This document shows positions 31,911-42,659 of a stretch of DNA of 64,000 nt, piece by piece. Source of the stretch: Adiantum capillus-veneris (lineage: Eukaryota > Streptophyta > Polypodiopsida > Polypodiales > Pteridaceae); the NCBI GenBank assembly GCA_014529385.2, contig CM043948.1, positions 25,418,451 through 25,482,450 on the forward strand, read 5' to 3'. The translations under genes were made by a program, and so were the position numbers. Below the pieces are notes generated by a model. That model was given only the letters and a program-made list of their open reading frames with translations. It did not search any database and was not told where the DNA came from. How positions within the stretch are numbered: the stretch's first letter is position 1; the number at the start of each line of letters is the position of its first letter.

Positions 31911-32853
31911 CTCTGGTGGGTCCCCACGAGAAAGAAACTCCTTTCTTTGTCAAAACATGCAAAGGGGAAGCAACCTCTACAAACTTTCGAATGAACCGCC
32001 TATAGTACGAACACAATCCCAAGAAGCTTCTAACTTCATGGACATTCTTCAAATCGGGCCAATCACCGATAGTCTCTATCTTGGCCGGATCCATCTGCAC
32101 TCCTGCTGATGAGACAATGTGTCCCAAAAAGTGTATCTCTGGTAGGAAAATTTCACTTTTCTTTGCATTAATCACTAACTTGTGAGCTCGTAATGCCTGA
32201 AAGACTTGAAGCAGATGATCTCTATGTTCTGCCTCATTCTTGGAGAAAACAATGATATCGTCAAAGAAAGTGCCAACAAATAGCCTGTACTCTCGAAAAA
32301 TCATGTCCATCATCCGGTTAAATGTCGCACGAGCATTGGTTAAGCCAAAAGGCATCACCAAAAACTCAAATAACCCAAAAGTTGTCTGAAAGGCTGTCTT
32401 GTAGACATCTCCCGACGCGATTCTGATCTGATGATATCCACTCTTCAAATCAATCCTGCTAAAACACGAGGATCCTTGTAATCTGTCGAGTACATCAACG
32501 ATCCTAGGAATCGGAAATCTGTTCTTGATGGTGATTTTGTAGAGAGCTCTATAATCGATGCACATTCTCCAAGATCCGTCTTTCTTCAAAACCAACAACA
32601 CTGGAGAGCAATACGGTGAAGTACTAGGCTGGACCAGACCCTTTTCCAAGAGGTCTCTCACTTGGTTCATAATCTCTTCGTTCTGTGCTCGGCTCACACG
32701 GTAAGGTGGCCGGTTCGGTGGTGTGCTTCCAAGAATCAGATCAATGGTATGATCTTCAGGACGAGCAGGTGGTAACTCGCCTAGCAGGCCCTCTGAGAAG
32801 CAATCGGCATGAGAGTGGAGAAAATCTTGGCGTTCTTTATCAAGTTCAGACAT
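31831..32853 (-). pseudogene. Reverse transcriptase of A6
   Basis: This is the longest intact RT frame in the window (340 codons). It has the tether [17 protein letters not shown], palm motifs [20 protein letters not shown] and [31 protein letters not shown], and catalytic FFDD at 32,257-32,268 in [17 protein letters not shown]. It continues with FLGHIVSSAGVQMDPAKIE and [17 protein letters not shown]. It frameshifts before RNase H. The family converts genomic RNA to cDNA. FFDD instead of the usual YVDD/FIDD is shared by three A copies here. Confidence 0.8.
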
Positions 32854-32865
32854 ATTTGTCCTATT

Positions 32866-33230
32866 TTAATCATTCAACTCTTTCATAAAGATCGAGTAAA
32901 CAAACAGACTGGATTTCATTAATTTAGAAATGGCCGAAGCCGATACAATAGGGACAGACTCGCCCTTAAGTTTAATATCAAGTACAATGGTTCTGCCCTT
33001 CTCTGTAGTCAATGTCACTTTCCTCACCCGATAGTCGACCACGGCGTTGTTCTTATGGTACCAAGGAATTCCCAAGAGGACATCACAACCTTCCAAAGGC
33101 ATTATGTAAAAATCCTCGTGCCCCAAATACCCCTGACAATGCAACCGAAGTTTGCCAATGACAGGTGTAATGGCTACATCCCTGCCGGGTGCCGCTAGAA
33201 CTGCCTCTGCAAGTGCCGCTAAAACCCGTT
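32866..33230 (-). pseudogene. Retropepsin part of A6
   Basis: The reading frame VITPVIGKLRLHCQGYLGHE, then GCDVLLGIPWYHKNNAVVDY, is the second half of a Ty3-type aspartic protease (the hydrophobic ILG-x-W flap/dimer region). The N-terminal catalytic D-S/T-G part falls in the deleted segment. It precedes RT as in Ty3/gypsy order. Confidence 0.65.
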
Positions 33231-34488
33231 TCGCATGACTCATCAACTCCTGAAATAGAAGCTGACTTCTGTTCCAAGCAGTGATCTCGAATCTCTGTAG
33301 GTAGACCCAAGGTAAACTGCTCAATCTGTTCTTTGAAATAGATCTTCTTAAATGAAGAGGCGGGTAGAAAAGAGCTCCAAAATCTCTTGCAATAAGCGTC
33401 CACTGTATCTTTCTTAGTCATCCAAAGATGGTTCCAAGCAGTTCGTATATCACGTTCATACTCTCGAGTCAACCAAGAAGAAATAAAAAGCCTCTTGAAT
33501 TTCAGCCATTTAATTGGCGCAGTCTTGCTTAATAGAAGCGTGGACTACCAAGTTTGAGCATTCCCCTTAGAGTAAGAGGCAGCCCTCCGAATCTTAGAGT
33601 GCTCTGAGTATCGTCCTCCCGCGAAAGCAATGTCAAACTGTTGTACAAAGACAAAGCCTTCGAAGCATCTCTATATCCCGAAAACGTGTCAAATTTAATT
33701 GACTGTCCACTTTCTTTAAACTCTCAGATTTTCTTGCTTTTGTCTTCCAGAAAGTCATACTGGTTGGCTTTGTAAAAATTCTTCTTCTTTGCATGAAAGT
33801 TGTTGTCATCAGAGTCTGAACTGTCAGTAGACGAGTCCTCTGTAGATTTGTCGCTCACGGGGCAAGATTTAGACTTCTTTGCCTTTTTCTTGCCCTTTCC
33901 GAAGGGTTGTTTCTTGCTTCGCTTTTTGCCTTTTCTGTCTTCTTCGCTCGAATCAGATGAGCTAGAAGAACTGTCAGAAGAAGAAGAAGAAGAAGAAGAG
34001 CTGGGTACTCCTTCAAATCGAACACGCTTCTTCTGTTTCTTTGCCTTTTGAAATATCGACTGGCAACCCAAATAACCCGGGAAGTCAGTGCCTTTCTTCT
34101 GCTTTTTGCCGTGCTTTTTAGCTTTGTTTTGTGCATCAAAAAGCTGAGCAATCCATGCATTAACCACCTCTTCTGATTCCTTCTTTGAATACTTCTTGTG
34201 AGCAGAACGTTTCTTGAGAGCGGGTTTTGAGGGTGGTGTTGTGGTTTTCTGCCACTGCTCGTGCACTTCCTGGAAAGAAGTCTCGCTCATATATTTTGCG
34301 AATTTTGGGTCCTTCGCAAAATTGAGCATTGTCTTTGTTGCATCACCGATCAATTGACGACGCTCCATCTCTCGACACTAAGCCTGAGTAGGCCGAGGTG
34401 GGCCATACTCCTTGCCGGAATCTTCGTTGTGATCCCTTCACGCATCTCTGGATGCAGAGGGAGTCGACTGATCTTTGCCTGAAGCCAT
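33083..34488 (-). pseudogene. gag of A6
   Basis: This is a gypsy Gag relic. The conserved ATG (MASGKDQSTPSAS) at 34,488 is followed by two stops; a longer open stretch starts at 34,368 (MERRQLIGDATKTMLNFAKD) and ends at 33,724. Features are a Lys-rich basic tract, a run of Ser/Asp (about 33,960-34,010, DSSSSSSDSSEED) and a second basic tract (KKAKKSKS). A capsid-like segment (EQFTLGLPTEIRDHCLEQ) lies near 33,290. The CCHC knuckle present in A3 and A5 is deleted: sequence jumps from the SHAKR motif straight to the protease at about 33,230. Confidence 0.7.
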
Positions 34489-34558
34489 AGGTGCCGCAGA
34501 AAAAAAAATTGGGATCGGATTTCCTATAGAAGAGAAATCGGCCGTGCTCTCATACCAC

Positions 34559-35226
34559 TGTAATAGACTTGGACACTCCAAGTCAAGAATCTACCGTGAC
34601 AGCACCAAATCACCACTTCAAAACAATTTACAGTTCACAATTTTCAACACTTGGCCCGGCGGAGTTCCGTGCCTAGAGATACTGGCCCCAAAGACTGGCG
34701 CCCCTTTCGGTATTTCTTTTTATATTAATTTGAGTTCAAAGTACAAGAGTGCGGGCAGGCGCTCACACTCAGACTCTGCGTCCAGATGGTCTGAGTTGTG
34801 AGAGGCCAGCCCGTTAATTTAAAGGTTACATGGGATGCCAAAAGCAAAGCCAAAAAGCTGAAAATTAAAAGCCTAAAAGCTTTCTAAAAATAAAGCAAGG
34901 GTTTTTCTCTCTCTTTCTCTCTTGCTTGATAAATTAAAGCAAGAGGCTTTTCTCTAGCAAATAAAGCAAAGGCTTTCTCTCAATTGCATAGAAATCAGCA
35001 CATCCACCAGCCTAGAAAATAAAGCACAAAAGCAATGCCAAAAATCTGCCGTTGTTCTGTCCTTCTACCGGAAATCTCGCCACAATTTGCGGGGGTCCGT
35101 ACAACTGCCACGTGTCAACTCGCCACATCATCAAAATTCTGATTTCTGCAGTTAGGGTTAGGGTTAGGGTTTTTCCTACAGAGGGTGAGTGTGTATAGCG
35201 GGCAGCCACGTCATCACTTTGTGACA
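34559..35226 (-). repeat. 5' LTR of A6
   Basis: TGTAATAGACTTGG to TTTGTGACA, 668 bp. It contains the R/U5-like block GCGCCCCTTTCGGTATTTC and the telomere-like GTTAGGGTTAGGGTTAGGG at about 35,152-35,170. It is longer than the other A LTRs (482-556 bp) because of a GGCTTTCTCT/AAAGCAAAGG-rich middle, so it defines a subfamily (A'). Confidence 0.85.
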
Positions 35227-35249
35227 CGCCAACAATTCCAGGAATCCTG

Positions 35250-36100
35250 CGAAGAACGCTTCGCCGGCCCACTCTGATGTGTGGGTCGTGCGATACTTGA
35301 ACTTCATGAAGGTCTGCAATGCTTGCTTCTATGGGCCACGTCAAAAGCGACACAAAGTGATATGTGGCTACTTCAATGCTCCAACTTCAGCTATGGTTTT
35401 GCGTCTACCTTCTTCAAGAATCTCCAAGGAGGAAAATTCCTGAAACCACTTCCAACACAAAATCATGAACATACTCATTCCATGTAGAGTGACTGGAAAA
35501 ATACTATTCTTCCTAAAAGACTGTGCATGCAATGTAGATGAACAAAGTGACGGAGTGCCAAGCCGTTCACCAAACACACGCAAAAAATGGGGTCGAAACT
35601 TGACTTTCTGATCTAAATCTATGAACTATGGTAAATCACAATGGAAATGTCAATGCTTGATGGTCAATTTTTCTTGTGCTCGTTCTGAGACTGTGTCATG
35701 CCAAGGAAGAGACATGGAATGTGAATTCCTTGAATGCAAACATTTCTTCTTTTCGATAGTAATCCGTGTACATCCGTGCTCATTCATGAGTGAATCATGT
35801 GCATCTTACAATACGGTATGCCTGTGGAAAGGGAACACACATAGACGATGACGAAAATCACTCAAACAATGCTTACTAACTAATCATGCGAACACACAAT
35901 ACTTTTTGAGTGGGTTCTTTGGACCTCAACTCGAGAGCCAAGATCGGTCCTTTGTGACTGATCGAATCTGCAATGAGGTTAGCTTTATTGGAAAAACCAT
36001 CATCCTTGTGAACAATCACATCTTTATCATGCAAATCATCATCCTTGTGAATAATCACATCGGTATGCAAAACATGTGTGTCGTGCTTTGAAGAAGAGAC
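35250..36100 (-). pseudogene. Post-protease region of B-outer, function unknown
   Basis: Downstream of the protease, where pol would normally begin, this copy encodes a short Asp/His-rich stretch (HKDDDLHDKDVIVHKDD, about 36,000-36,080). Next come peptides containing VTLHGMSMFMILCWKWFQEF (about 35,440). The same peptides occur in the other B copy at 9,154-9,606. I do not recognise the domain. Frames are broken here. Confidence 0.5.
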
Positions 36101-36104
36101 AAAC

Positions 36105-37962
36105 TTAGAGAGTCTCCTTCTCCTTTTTCTTTTCAAGCTTCGCCTGCACATTAGAAATGAGAGGTAAAGAATGAACAACTTCCTCACCACGAATGATGAC
36201 GCGAGAGTCACTTTTGGCATTTAGAGTGAGAGTATTGTTCGCCCCATCAATGAGAGGGTTATGCTCACAAAACCATCTAATGCCCAAAATCATATCACAT
36301 CCTGAAAGAGGAGAAACTACAAATTTTCTGCGCAAGGACGCTTGTTGAACAGTGAATAACACATCAAGGCACTCTCGTGTAATGCAAGAGTCCATACTAT
36401 ACCGGGAGCGAAGCCCAACACCTTAAGAGGAGATGTCTTGCGAACCTCCAAGCGGGCTCTTTCGACAAGAGAGTCACCTCACATCATGCATACTACCAGA
36501 ATCAAACAAGACCACGATGTGTTGACCATTCACATAACCATAACACTTCATGAGAGACTCATCAATGAGAGGATCATGAGAAACTTGGGACACACGAGTG
36601 TTCTCATTTATGGCATTAACAGAGGATGTGGGTTCTGTGGGTTCTTTAGGTTCGTTGGATGGGTTTTTAGGACGTGCTCTTTATATGATCCTTGACGTGA
36701 CATTGATAACAACGACCTTCCTTAGAATAAATGACTTGTTCTTCTGCCGTTATGTAACCTCCTATGATTCCTTGTGCAACTTTTTCACCTCGGGTGAGCT
36801 TAGGTTTAGCAAGTGTGTTAGCTTTACCTTTAGATTCATTTTGAGTGTTCTTTTCCGAAGGATTAGAAAAAGATTGGCTAGTAGAATTACCGTTCTTACC
36901 GTTCTTACCTTTCTGTGGGTTTTGAGGAGTCTGAGAGGTACTTTGAGAAAACTTATTCTCCTTGGGCTTTCCATTATTGTGCTTCATCTCCTGTGTAAGA
37001 GCAATCACTACCGCCTTGTTGAGGTCTATTGGATCGAGTACTTCGACATCATACTTGATGTACTCATCCAATCCATTAAGGAATGCCTCTTTGCGCTCAC
37101 CATCCGATTTGCGTAATTGGGTGCCGAGGTGCAAAACACGATTAGAGAAAGACATAACTGGCATAACATTTTGCTTGAGACTGCGCCAATCGTCTTTCAA
37201 CCGTGCTAGATATTGAGGTGCATAAACCACGCCTTGAGCTTGTCTTGGAAGTCGGCCCAATTGAAAGAAAGGGGCGCGCCTTCTTTGGCATCCTCTAGGT
37301 GCGCGGTCAACTGTGCCTCTTGCCATGCGCGGTATCAATTAATGGCATCACCGACAAGGTACATGGCTGTTGTCAAAACCTTGCTATTTCATGTCTTCTT
37401 AGTTGTCACAAAGTAAGCATTAAATTGATGCAACCAAGAGTGAATAATAGTAGCATCCATCTTACCGTCATACTTACTGAACGTCAACTTCTGAGTGACG
37501 GGGTTGTTTGGAGTCCCAATCTCTGCTTGTGCTACTTGATGAACTACCAACATCTTTAACCGGCTCGAGCTTCGAGGTGAGTACTTGTAGGACCAACTCT
37601 TGCATGCGTCGGTCTCTCTACGCCTCACGCTCTAACTCCAAGGCCGTTCGTCTCTCTTCGGCCGCCTAGCGCGCTTGCTCGCGCTCACGCTCCAAGGCTA
37701 ACCGTCTTTCTTCGCGCTCGCGATCCAATTCTGCCTTTCTTTCTTCGCGCTCGCGATCCAAGGCGGTGCGTTGCACTTCTTGTTGTAATATCATGTCCAT
37801 CATCGTCTTGACCAAAGCCTCCATAAGATTTGGTACAACCCTTGGCGTAGATCGGGAAGAGGGAGGGTCGAAAAAACAACCTGGTGGGGAAAATTCTTCT
37901 TCGCCACCTCCATGCTCATCACCTCCACGCAAAGTATCCAGTCCGCTTCGGGTGATGACCAT
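36105..37962 (-). pseudogene. gag-protease region of B-outer
   Basis: This is retroelement Gag followed by an aspartic-protease-like part, broken by frameshifts and stops. In order on the minus strand: an N terminus from the ATG at 37,962 (MVITRSGLDTLRGGDEH); a highly charged Arg/Glu coiled-coil-like tract with DREREERK and EREREE repeats; the gag core (FSKYDGKMDATIIHSWLHQF near 37,460, then YLARLKDDW, GLDEYIKYDVEVLDPIDLNK near 37,050); a CCHC knuckle beginning CYQCHVKDHIK at about 36,700; and a retropepsin C-terminal part (SGCDMILGIRWFCEHNPLID near 36,270). No polymerase follows. The particle proteins would need polymerase from another element. Confidence 0.7.
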
Positions 37963-38405
37963 ACACTGAGATCTTGGGTACTTAAGTTCGCGAGGAACTT
38001 GGGTTCTTGAGGTTCTTGGGTTCTTGAGGTTCTTGACTTCTTGAGGTTCTTGAGTTCTTTAGCTTGCAACCTATGTTAGAGAAGGCTTTTCTCTTACCAG
38101 AGCTTGACTCTTCCCTGCGGCGGCACATCCCTTGGCGGCCTTGCGCTCACACCAAGGTTGCTCTTTCCCACCTCACGCAGATTGGCCGGCGGCTAAGTGC
38201 ACGGTCCGCTCTCAATGAGTGAAAAGAGGCACAAGGGGAGGCCGGACAAGCCCTTCTTTCTTGGGTTACTTGTCACTCTTCAAAACCACAATTAGGAATC
38301 GACACGCCCAAGTGAACTTGGGTTACGTGCGACCGCAACAAGCAAAAAAAAAAATGTGGTTCTTTCCTTGAGTGATACAAAACACAGCCAAAGCTCTGAT
38401 ACCAA

Positions 38406-38564
38406 TGTAAGGTGCAGCGGAACTGAATGTTGAACCTTGCTCAAGATGAGTGCTCCAAACTGTGCTCAAGGGTTTCTTTTACTTACCGAAGGAAGAGCCT
38501 TCCGTTCCTTTAATGAGAGAGTGCAAATGATCACAAACAAAGTGAATAACACTGTGAATGAAGG

Positions 38565-38607
<43 letters not shown>

Positions 38608-39256
38608 ATACGACACCAGACTATTGTCAAAACCGCCTCCAAGGGCCCCCCTCTCTATGGCGAGAGAGGTCTATGCTATTGATTGCAACAATGGTCTAAA
38701 TGCAATGGACTTGCCAACGATGTCAACGACAATGATGATGACGACGAGACGGCCTGAAAATTGAAAACGCTAGGGACTGAACCTAAAAATCTGCGAACTG
38801 CTGAATTCTAACACTGTGTCGGCGAGGATGGCGATGGCGACGACATGACAACGATGCGTTGAAAACGCAGATGCTGAAATCTGTGAACAGGGGCTGAAAC
38901 TGAAAACGCTGGCTGATCTAACCGTGCGGCAAGGATATGCTATGGGTAGGTGAGATTTGCGAGGTTTGGGGCTGATCTTACAAAGTCTAAGTGCTGAAAT
39001 CTGGAAACGCTGATGCAATGGCTGATCTGACGCCGAGAAATTGCAAAACACTAGAGCAATCTGCAGGTTGCAAAAACGCCAGGGCTGATCTGGTACTGCT
39101 GATGAAAAACGCCAGGCTGAATCTGCTAAGCAAAACACTAGGCTGATTTTGCTAATGAAAAACGCCAGGGGATCTGTTGGCTAAAAATGCTAGGGAGTTC
39201 TGCCGGTCTTGCTGAGAAGGTGCACTGCAAGTTGTAGGACTTCTGCTGCCTCTTCA
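38406..39256 (-). repeat. Truncated 5' LTR of B-outer
   Basis: It begins TGTAAGGTGCAGCGG immediately next to the primer-binding complement and follows the 4,944 LTR base by base through the GA tract (38,567-38,604) and the AAAACGCTAGG region. It breaks off after CTTCTGCTGCCTCTTC at 39,256, where LTR family E begins. Confidence 0.85.
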
Positions 39257-39260
39257 TGGT

Positions 39261-39855
39261 TGTTGTCACAAACAGCTGATGTGTCAAGTCATCCAACCTT
39301 CAGATCTCGGCCAAGGGGCCTAAACCATAAGTAAAGAAGCAAAAGAAGTTCCCACCAACTTATAGGACCCGTCTGATGGGGCCCAAGTGACCTAAAGAGA
39401 TTAAATAAAGCGGGACCTCCCCACACCCACAACGTGGAGAATGATGACGTGGCAGCAGATGTACGGAATCCCACAATTTTCGCTGAGATGCTGACATGGC
39501 AGCTTGTACGGACAGATGCAACTGTACAGATTTCCGCAAAACATTTTGGTTGTTTTTTGGACCAGAAGCTTTTGAGTTTGACTGCTTTTCATGTAAACTG
39601 CTTTTAGAGGCCAAGAGCCTTTAAATATGACCCATGGGCTCTCACTCTGGCAGTCTGTCCGCAAGAGATGCAGAGGAAGCAATATAAAGAAATAACGAAA
39701 GGGTGCCAAGGTTTGGGGCCAGTGCTCTCTTGAGGTGGAATTCTGCCACTCCCCGTCTCGCATCGTGCATCTCTTTCTGTTCAGTTGTTATTTGAAGTCC
39801 TTAAAGTTGTTCAGTCTGTTCTTTTCTGTTGGCACGTGATACCCGTCTCGTGACA
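39261..39855 (+). repeat. LTR of family E, plus orientation
   Basis: TGTTGTCACAAACAGC to TCTCGTGACA, 595 bp. It shares the R/U5-like block with family A (AAGAAATAACGAAAGGGTGCC), so it is a related gypsy LTR. No primer site follows; a tandem repeat starts at once, so it is solo or truncated. It replaces the end of the B-outer 5' LTR. Confidence 0.65.
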
Positions 39856-40362
39856 GTTGTACTCCTTGAGCATATAGAGTCATTTCGACTAGAGATAGAG
39901 CTTCATCCCCTCCTTATACATATACATGTACTCACCCCACCTCTGATGAGATTATCGTAGCTACCTCTGGCAGTTTTCATCAATTTGTATTTTCAGCACT
40001 TCTATCCTTTTTGGGATATCCAAGTTGTACTCCTTGAGCATATAGAGTCATTTCGACTAGAGATAGAGCTTCATCCCCTCCTTATACATATACATGTACT
40101 CACCCCACCTCTGATGAGATTATCGTAGCTACCTCTAGCAGTTTTCATCAATTTGTATTTTCAGCACTTTTATCCTTTTTGAGATATCCAAGTTGTACTC
40201 CTTGAGCATATAGAGTCATTTCGACTAGAGATCTCTAGAGCTTCATCCCCTCCTTATACATATACATGTACTCACCCCACCTCTGATGAGATTATCGTAG
40301 CTACCTCTAGCAGTTTTCATCAATTTGTATTTTCAGCACTTTTATCCTTTTTGGGATATCCA
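39855..40362 (+). repeat. Tandem repeat, 168-bp unit x3
   Basis: Copies start at 39,855, 40,023 and 40,191 (AGTTGTACTCCTTGAGCAT, each ending GATATCCA). They are nearly identical; the third has a small CTCTAGAG-type insertion. Followed at 40,363-40,470 by an LTR-like end with AATAAAG, a (CTTT)n tract and GACATGGTATCGGATG, which resembles an LTR/primer-site junction. The array may therefore be internal to a copia-type LTR. Confidence 0.8.
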
Positions 40363-40664
40363 AAGGACACACACATGTACATGGTTTTGTCTCATAGCCG
40401 ACTTTGGCCTGTAGAAGACGTTAATAAAGCTTTCTTTCTTTCTTTCTTTCTCTCTCTGACATGGTATCGGATGTATAGGGCCTCTTCGGGCGGACCTTCG
40501 TGCTAGCGCTTCTCATCTCCCTCACAGATCGACCATTTTTTGCTGGTGTTTTTCAAATGGCTGCGTTTTTCTCCTCTAGGGTAGAGTTTTTAAGTATACT
40601 TTAACGCTAGCAGCCAAGCAATTGTTTGTCGTTTTTGCCTTGTAAGGGGGAGGGGGGATTTAAA
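40363..40664 (+). other. LTR-like end and leader of an unidentified retroelement
   Basis: TTAATAAAGC, (CTTT)n at 40,428-40,450, then GACATGGTATCGG at about 40,459-40,471, comparable to a mutated TGGTATCAGAGC site. The following 190 bp is noncoding leader-like sequence, cut at about 40,664 by a B LTR fragment. Confidence 0.4.
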
Positions 40665-41300
40665 GCACATCATTGTCGTCGACATCGCCGGCAAGTCCAT
40701 TGCATCTATACCATTGTATCAGATTTGTGCAATCAATAGCATAGACCTCTCTCGCCATAGAGAGTGGGGCTCTTGGAGGAGGGTTTGACAACATTCTGGT
40801 GTCGGTATTCTTTTCTCTCTCTCTCAGTCTCAGAACCTTCATTCACAGTGTCATTCACTTTGTTTGTGATCATTTGCACTCTCTCACTAAAGGAACGGAA
40901 GGCTCTCCCTTCCGTAAGTAAAAGGAACCCTAAGCATAGTTCGGAGCACTCATCTTGAGCAAAGTTCAACATTCGCTTTCGTTGCACCTTACATTGGTAT
41001 CAAAGCTTTGGCAGTGTCTTGTATCACTCAAGCAAACAACCACATAAATTTTTTTTTGCCTGTTGCGGTCGCACATAACCCAAGTCCACTTGGGCATATC
41101 GATTCCTAATTGTGTTTTTGAAGAGTGACAGGTAACCCAAAAAAGAAGGGCTTGTCCGGCCTCCCTTTGTGCCTCTTTTCACTCACTGAGAGCGGAGCGT
41201 GCACTTAGCGAGGCCAATCGACGTGAGGTGGGAAAAAGGAACCTTGGTGTGAGCGTAAGGCCGCCAAGAACTCAAGAACCTCAAGAACCACAAGAACCTG
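40665..41300 (+). mobile_element. Family-B fragment: LTR end, primer site, leader (plus)
   Basis: 40,665-40,993 is the terminal part of a B LTR in plus orientation, ending GTTGCACCTTACA. The primer site TGGTATCAAAGC (one change) is at 40,995-41,006. The B leader follows (CTTGTCCGGCCTCC, CCAATCGACGTGAGGTGGG, then tandem AAGAACCTCAAG words). It ends at about 41,300; gag is absent. Confidence 0.7.
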
Positions 41301-42329
41301 CCGTTGGCAGAGAGTTTCACCCGTAGGAGTCAAAGCAAGCAACCACGAGATGGTTGGGTCGATCGGCACTGAAATCCGACTAGTAAAGAAGTGGCTAGGC
41401 TCAATTAAAGTCATTTAGGCCCCTCGCCACGACTTCATAAGTTGGTGGATACACAGAATTAAACCACAAGGAGCAAACTGGACACATGGCAGTAGGAGAG
41501 CAACCTGCAGGTCAACTCTCAAGTTCCAGAAGTCCCTTCCAAGAGGGGCGCCCATTTTTTAGTGTGGGCTGATTTTGGACTTCATTGTGAACACAGTGTG
41601 TGTGTGAGTAGTGGGTGCAAGTGATTACAGCTTTGATGGAAAGCTGGCCTTCTCCCTTGCTTTTTGTGGCACAATGATTCCGCTCTCGCACACCTCTCTC
41701 CCCCTTTGAATACAGAAACGTGATGCCCCGCTCGAGGGATTTACATCTGTATGTACAATTGTGTGGGCTCATGTGCAATTGCCGAGGCACGAGCCTCTTG
41801 CACAGGTATTGGATTAGTTAGTTGCTAATCCCCCGCAAGTACAGGTGAATTCGAAGAGATTTCAAGGGAGAAATCTCATCCGATTCAAAGGGCAAGTAGC
41901 CCTACACGTGCGAGAGCTCGAGGGCTTGCTACGGATGTGACCGGCACATGAATCGGAGCGCAAAACAGAAAATTACAGCTTGCTGTAATTTTTTGCAGAT
42001 TTAGTGTTTTGGCCAGTTTTGATGCCAACAAGTCCTAGGAGCTCCGGGGAAGCTAGCGAATCACCGAACATGTGTTTTGGTGCAAATTGAAGGCCAAAAA
42101 CAGAGATTTCAGCGTGCTATAATTTCTTGCCAAGTTTTGTAAAGTGCTCAATGTGCGTGGAAAGTCACTGTTTACTTGGGATTTTGTCCGTGGAGACTTC
42201 CTCCAACCCCAACTATACTTGCGATGCAAGAGTCTAGTCAGATGCAGGGGAAGGAAGCCAGGATCCTCATATGATCACTACTCTCTTAGGTGTTACAAGG
42301 AAATTTTTTCCTATGGCACAGAGAACACT
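41301..42329. other. Unassigned sequence in intron 1
   Basis: No supportable gene. Noncoding and broken frames only, probably the leader or LTR of the element whose gag knuckle lies at 42,330-42,659 (ACAGCGTGCTATAATTTCTTGCC resembles an earlier ATTACAGCTTGCTGTAATTT in this stretch). Confidence 0.35.
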
Positions 42330-42659
42330 TATGGCAGAGATAGCATTTGATCGTTTGGTGCTAACTCTCAGCAAAGAGGCTTATGCTATGGGTGTTTGGG
42401 CAAACATAAATTCAAAGATTGCCCTAAGAAATCGAGAATGGCAGTCAACATGACGTTAAATCCTCTTAGTGAGGAAGATGAGGAGGAAGAAAAAGAGTTA
42501 CTTAGTAGTGACTTCAATTCTCCTAAAAGAATTTTGGCAGTGTTTGTCGCAAAGAAAGTGGCAAAGTGTGCCAAATGTATTCTTGTCTCTGAGTGCATAG
42601 AATTCCTAGATACTGCACTTATTATCAAGAATGGATCTGTAGAAGGAAAGCAAGTGTAA
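42330..42659 (+). pseudogene. gag zinc-knuckle fragment
   Basis: Reads NSQQRGLCYGCLGKHKFKDC followed by PKKSRMAVNMTLNPLSEEDE and an acidic stretch. The knuckle spacing is CX2CX3HX4C, one residue short of a normal CCHC. It ends at TAA 42,657, at the edge of the E LTR. It is a small remnant of a retroelement Gag. Confidence 0.5.

Larger units (their letters stand above)
6202..35226 (-). mobile_element. Gypsy chromovirus-like element A6, interrupted
   Basis: This minus-strand Ty3/gypsy element is inserted in B-outer with 5-bp target duplication CGCCA (6,197-6,201 and 35,227-35,231). The 5' LTR is 34,559-35,226 (668 bp) and the mutated primer site is 34,546-34,557. The interior 29,422-34,558 encodes gag, protease, RT, RNase H, integrase and chromodomain. 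The 3' LTR is split: its first 222 bp are at 6,202-6,423 and the remaining 445 bp at 28,977-29,421. The 222-bp length equals the 5' LTR up to the same CTGCG site at 34,776-34,780, so the split is an insertion of A-outer. Every coding part has stops or frameshifts. Confidence 0.82.
4944..39256 (-). mobile_element. Outermost element B-outer, interrupted by A6
   Basis: This is a minus-strand LTR element of family B. Its 3' LTR is 4,944-6,140, then PPT and internal tail 6,141-6,201. The rest of the interior resumes at 35,232-38,405 after the inserted A6. The primer site (complement of TGGTATCAGAGC) is at 38,393-38,404 and the truncated 5' LTR is 38,406-39,256. The two halves read continuously across the CGCCA target duplication, as in the uninterrupted B copy near 9,180-9,260. 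The interior encodes gag and retropepsin-like regions but no reverse transcriptase or integrase. The outer ~300 bp of the 5' LTR is replaced by another repeat at 39,257, so no flanking duplication could be read. Confidence 0.75.

Noticed and set aside
41512-41790. Minus-strand 92-codon frame
   Set aside because: No recognisable domain and it lies in an LTR/leader-like stretch between retroelement fragments.
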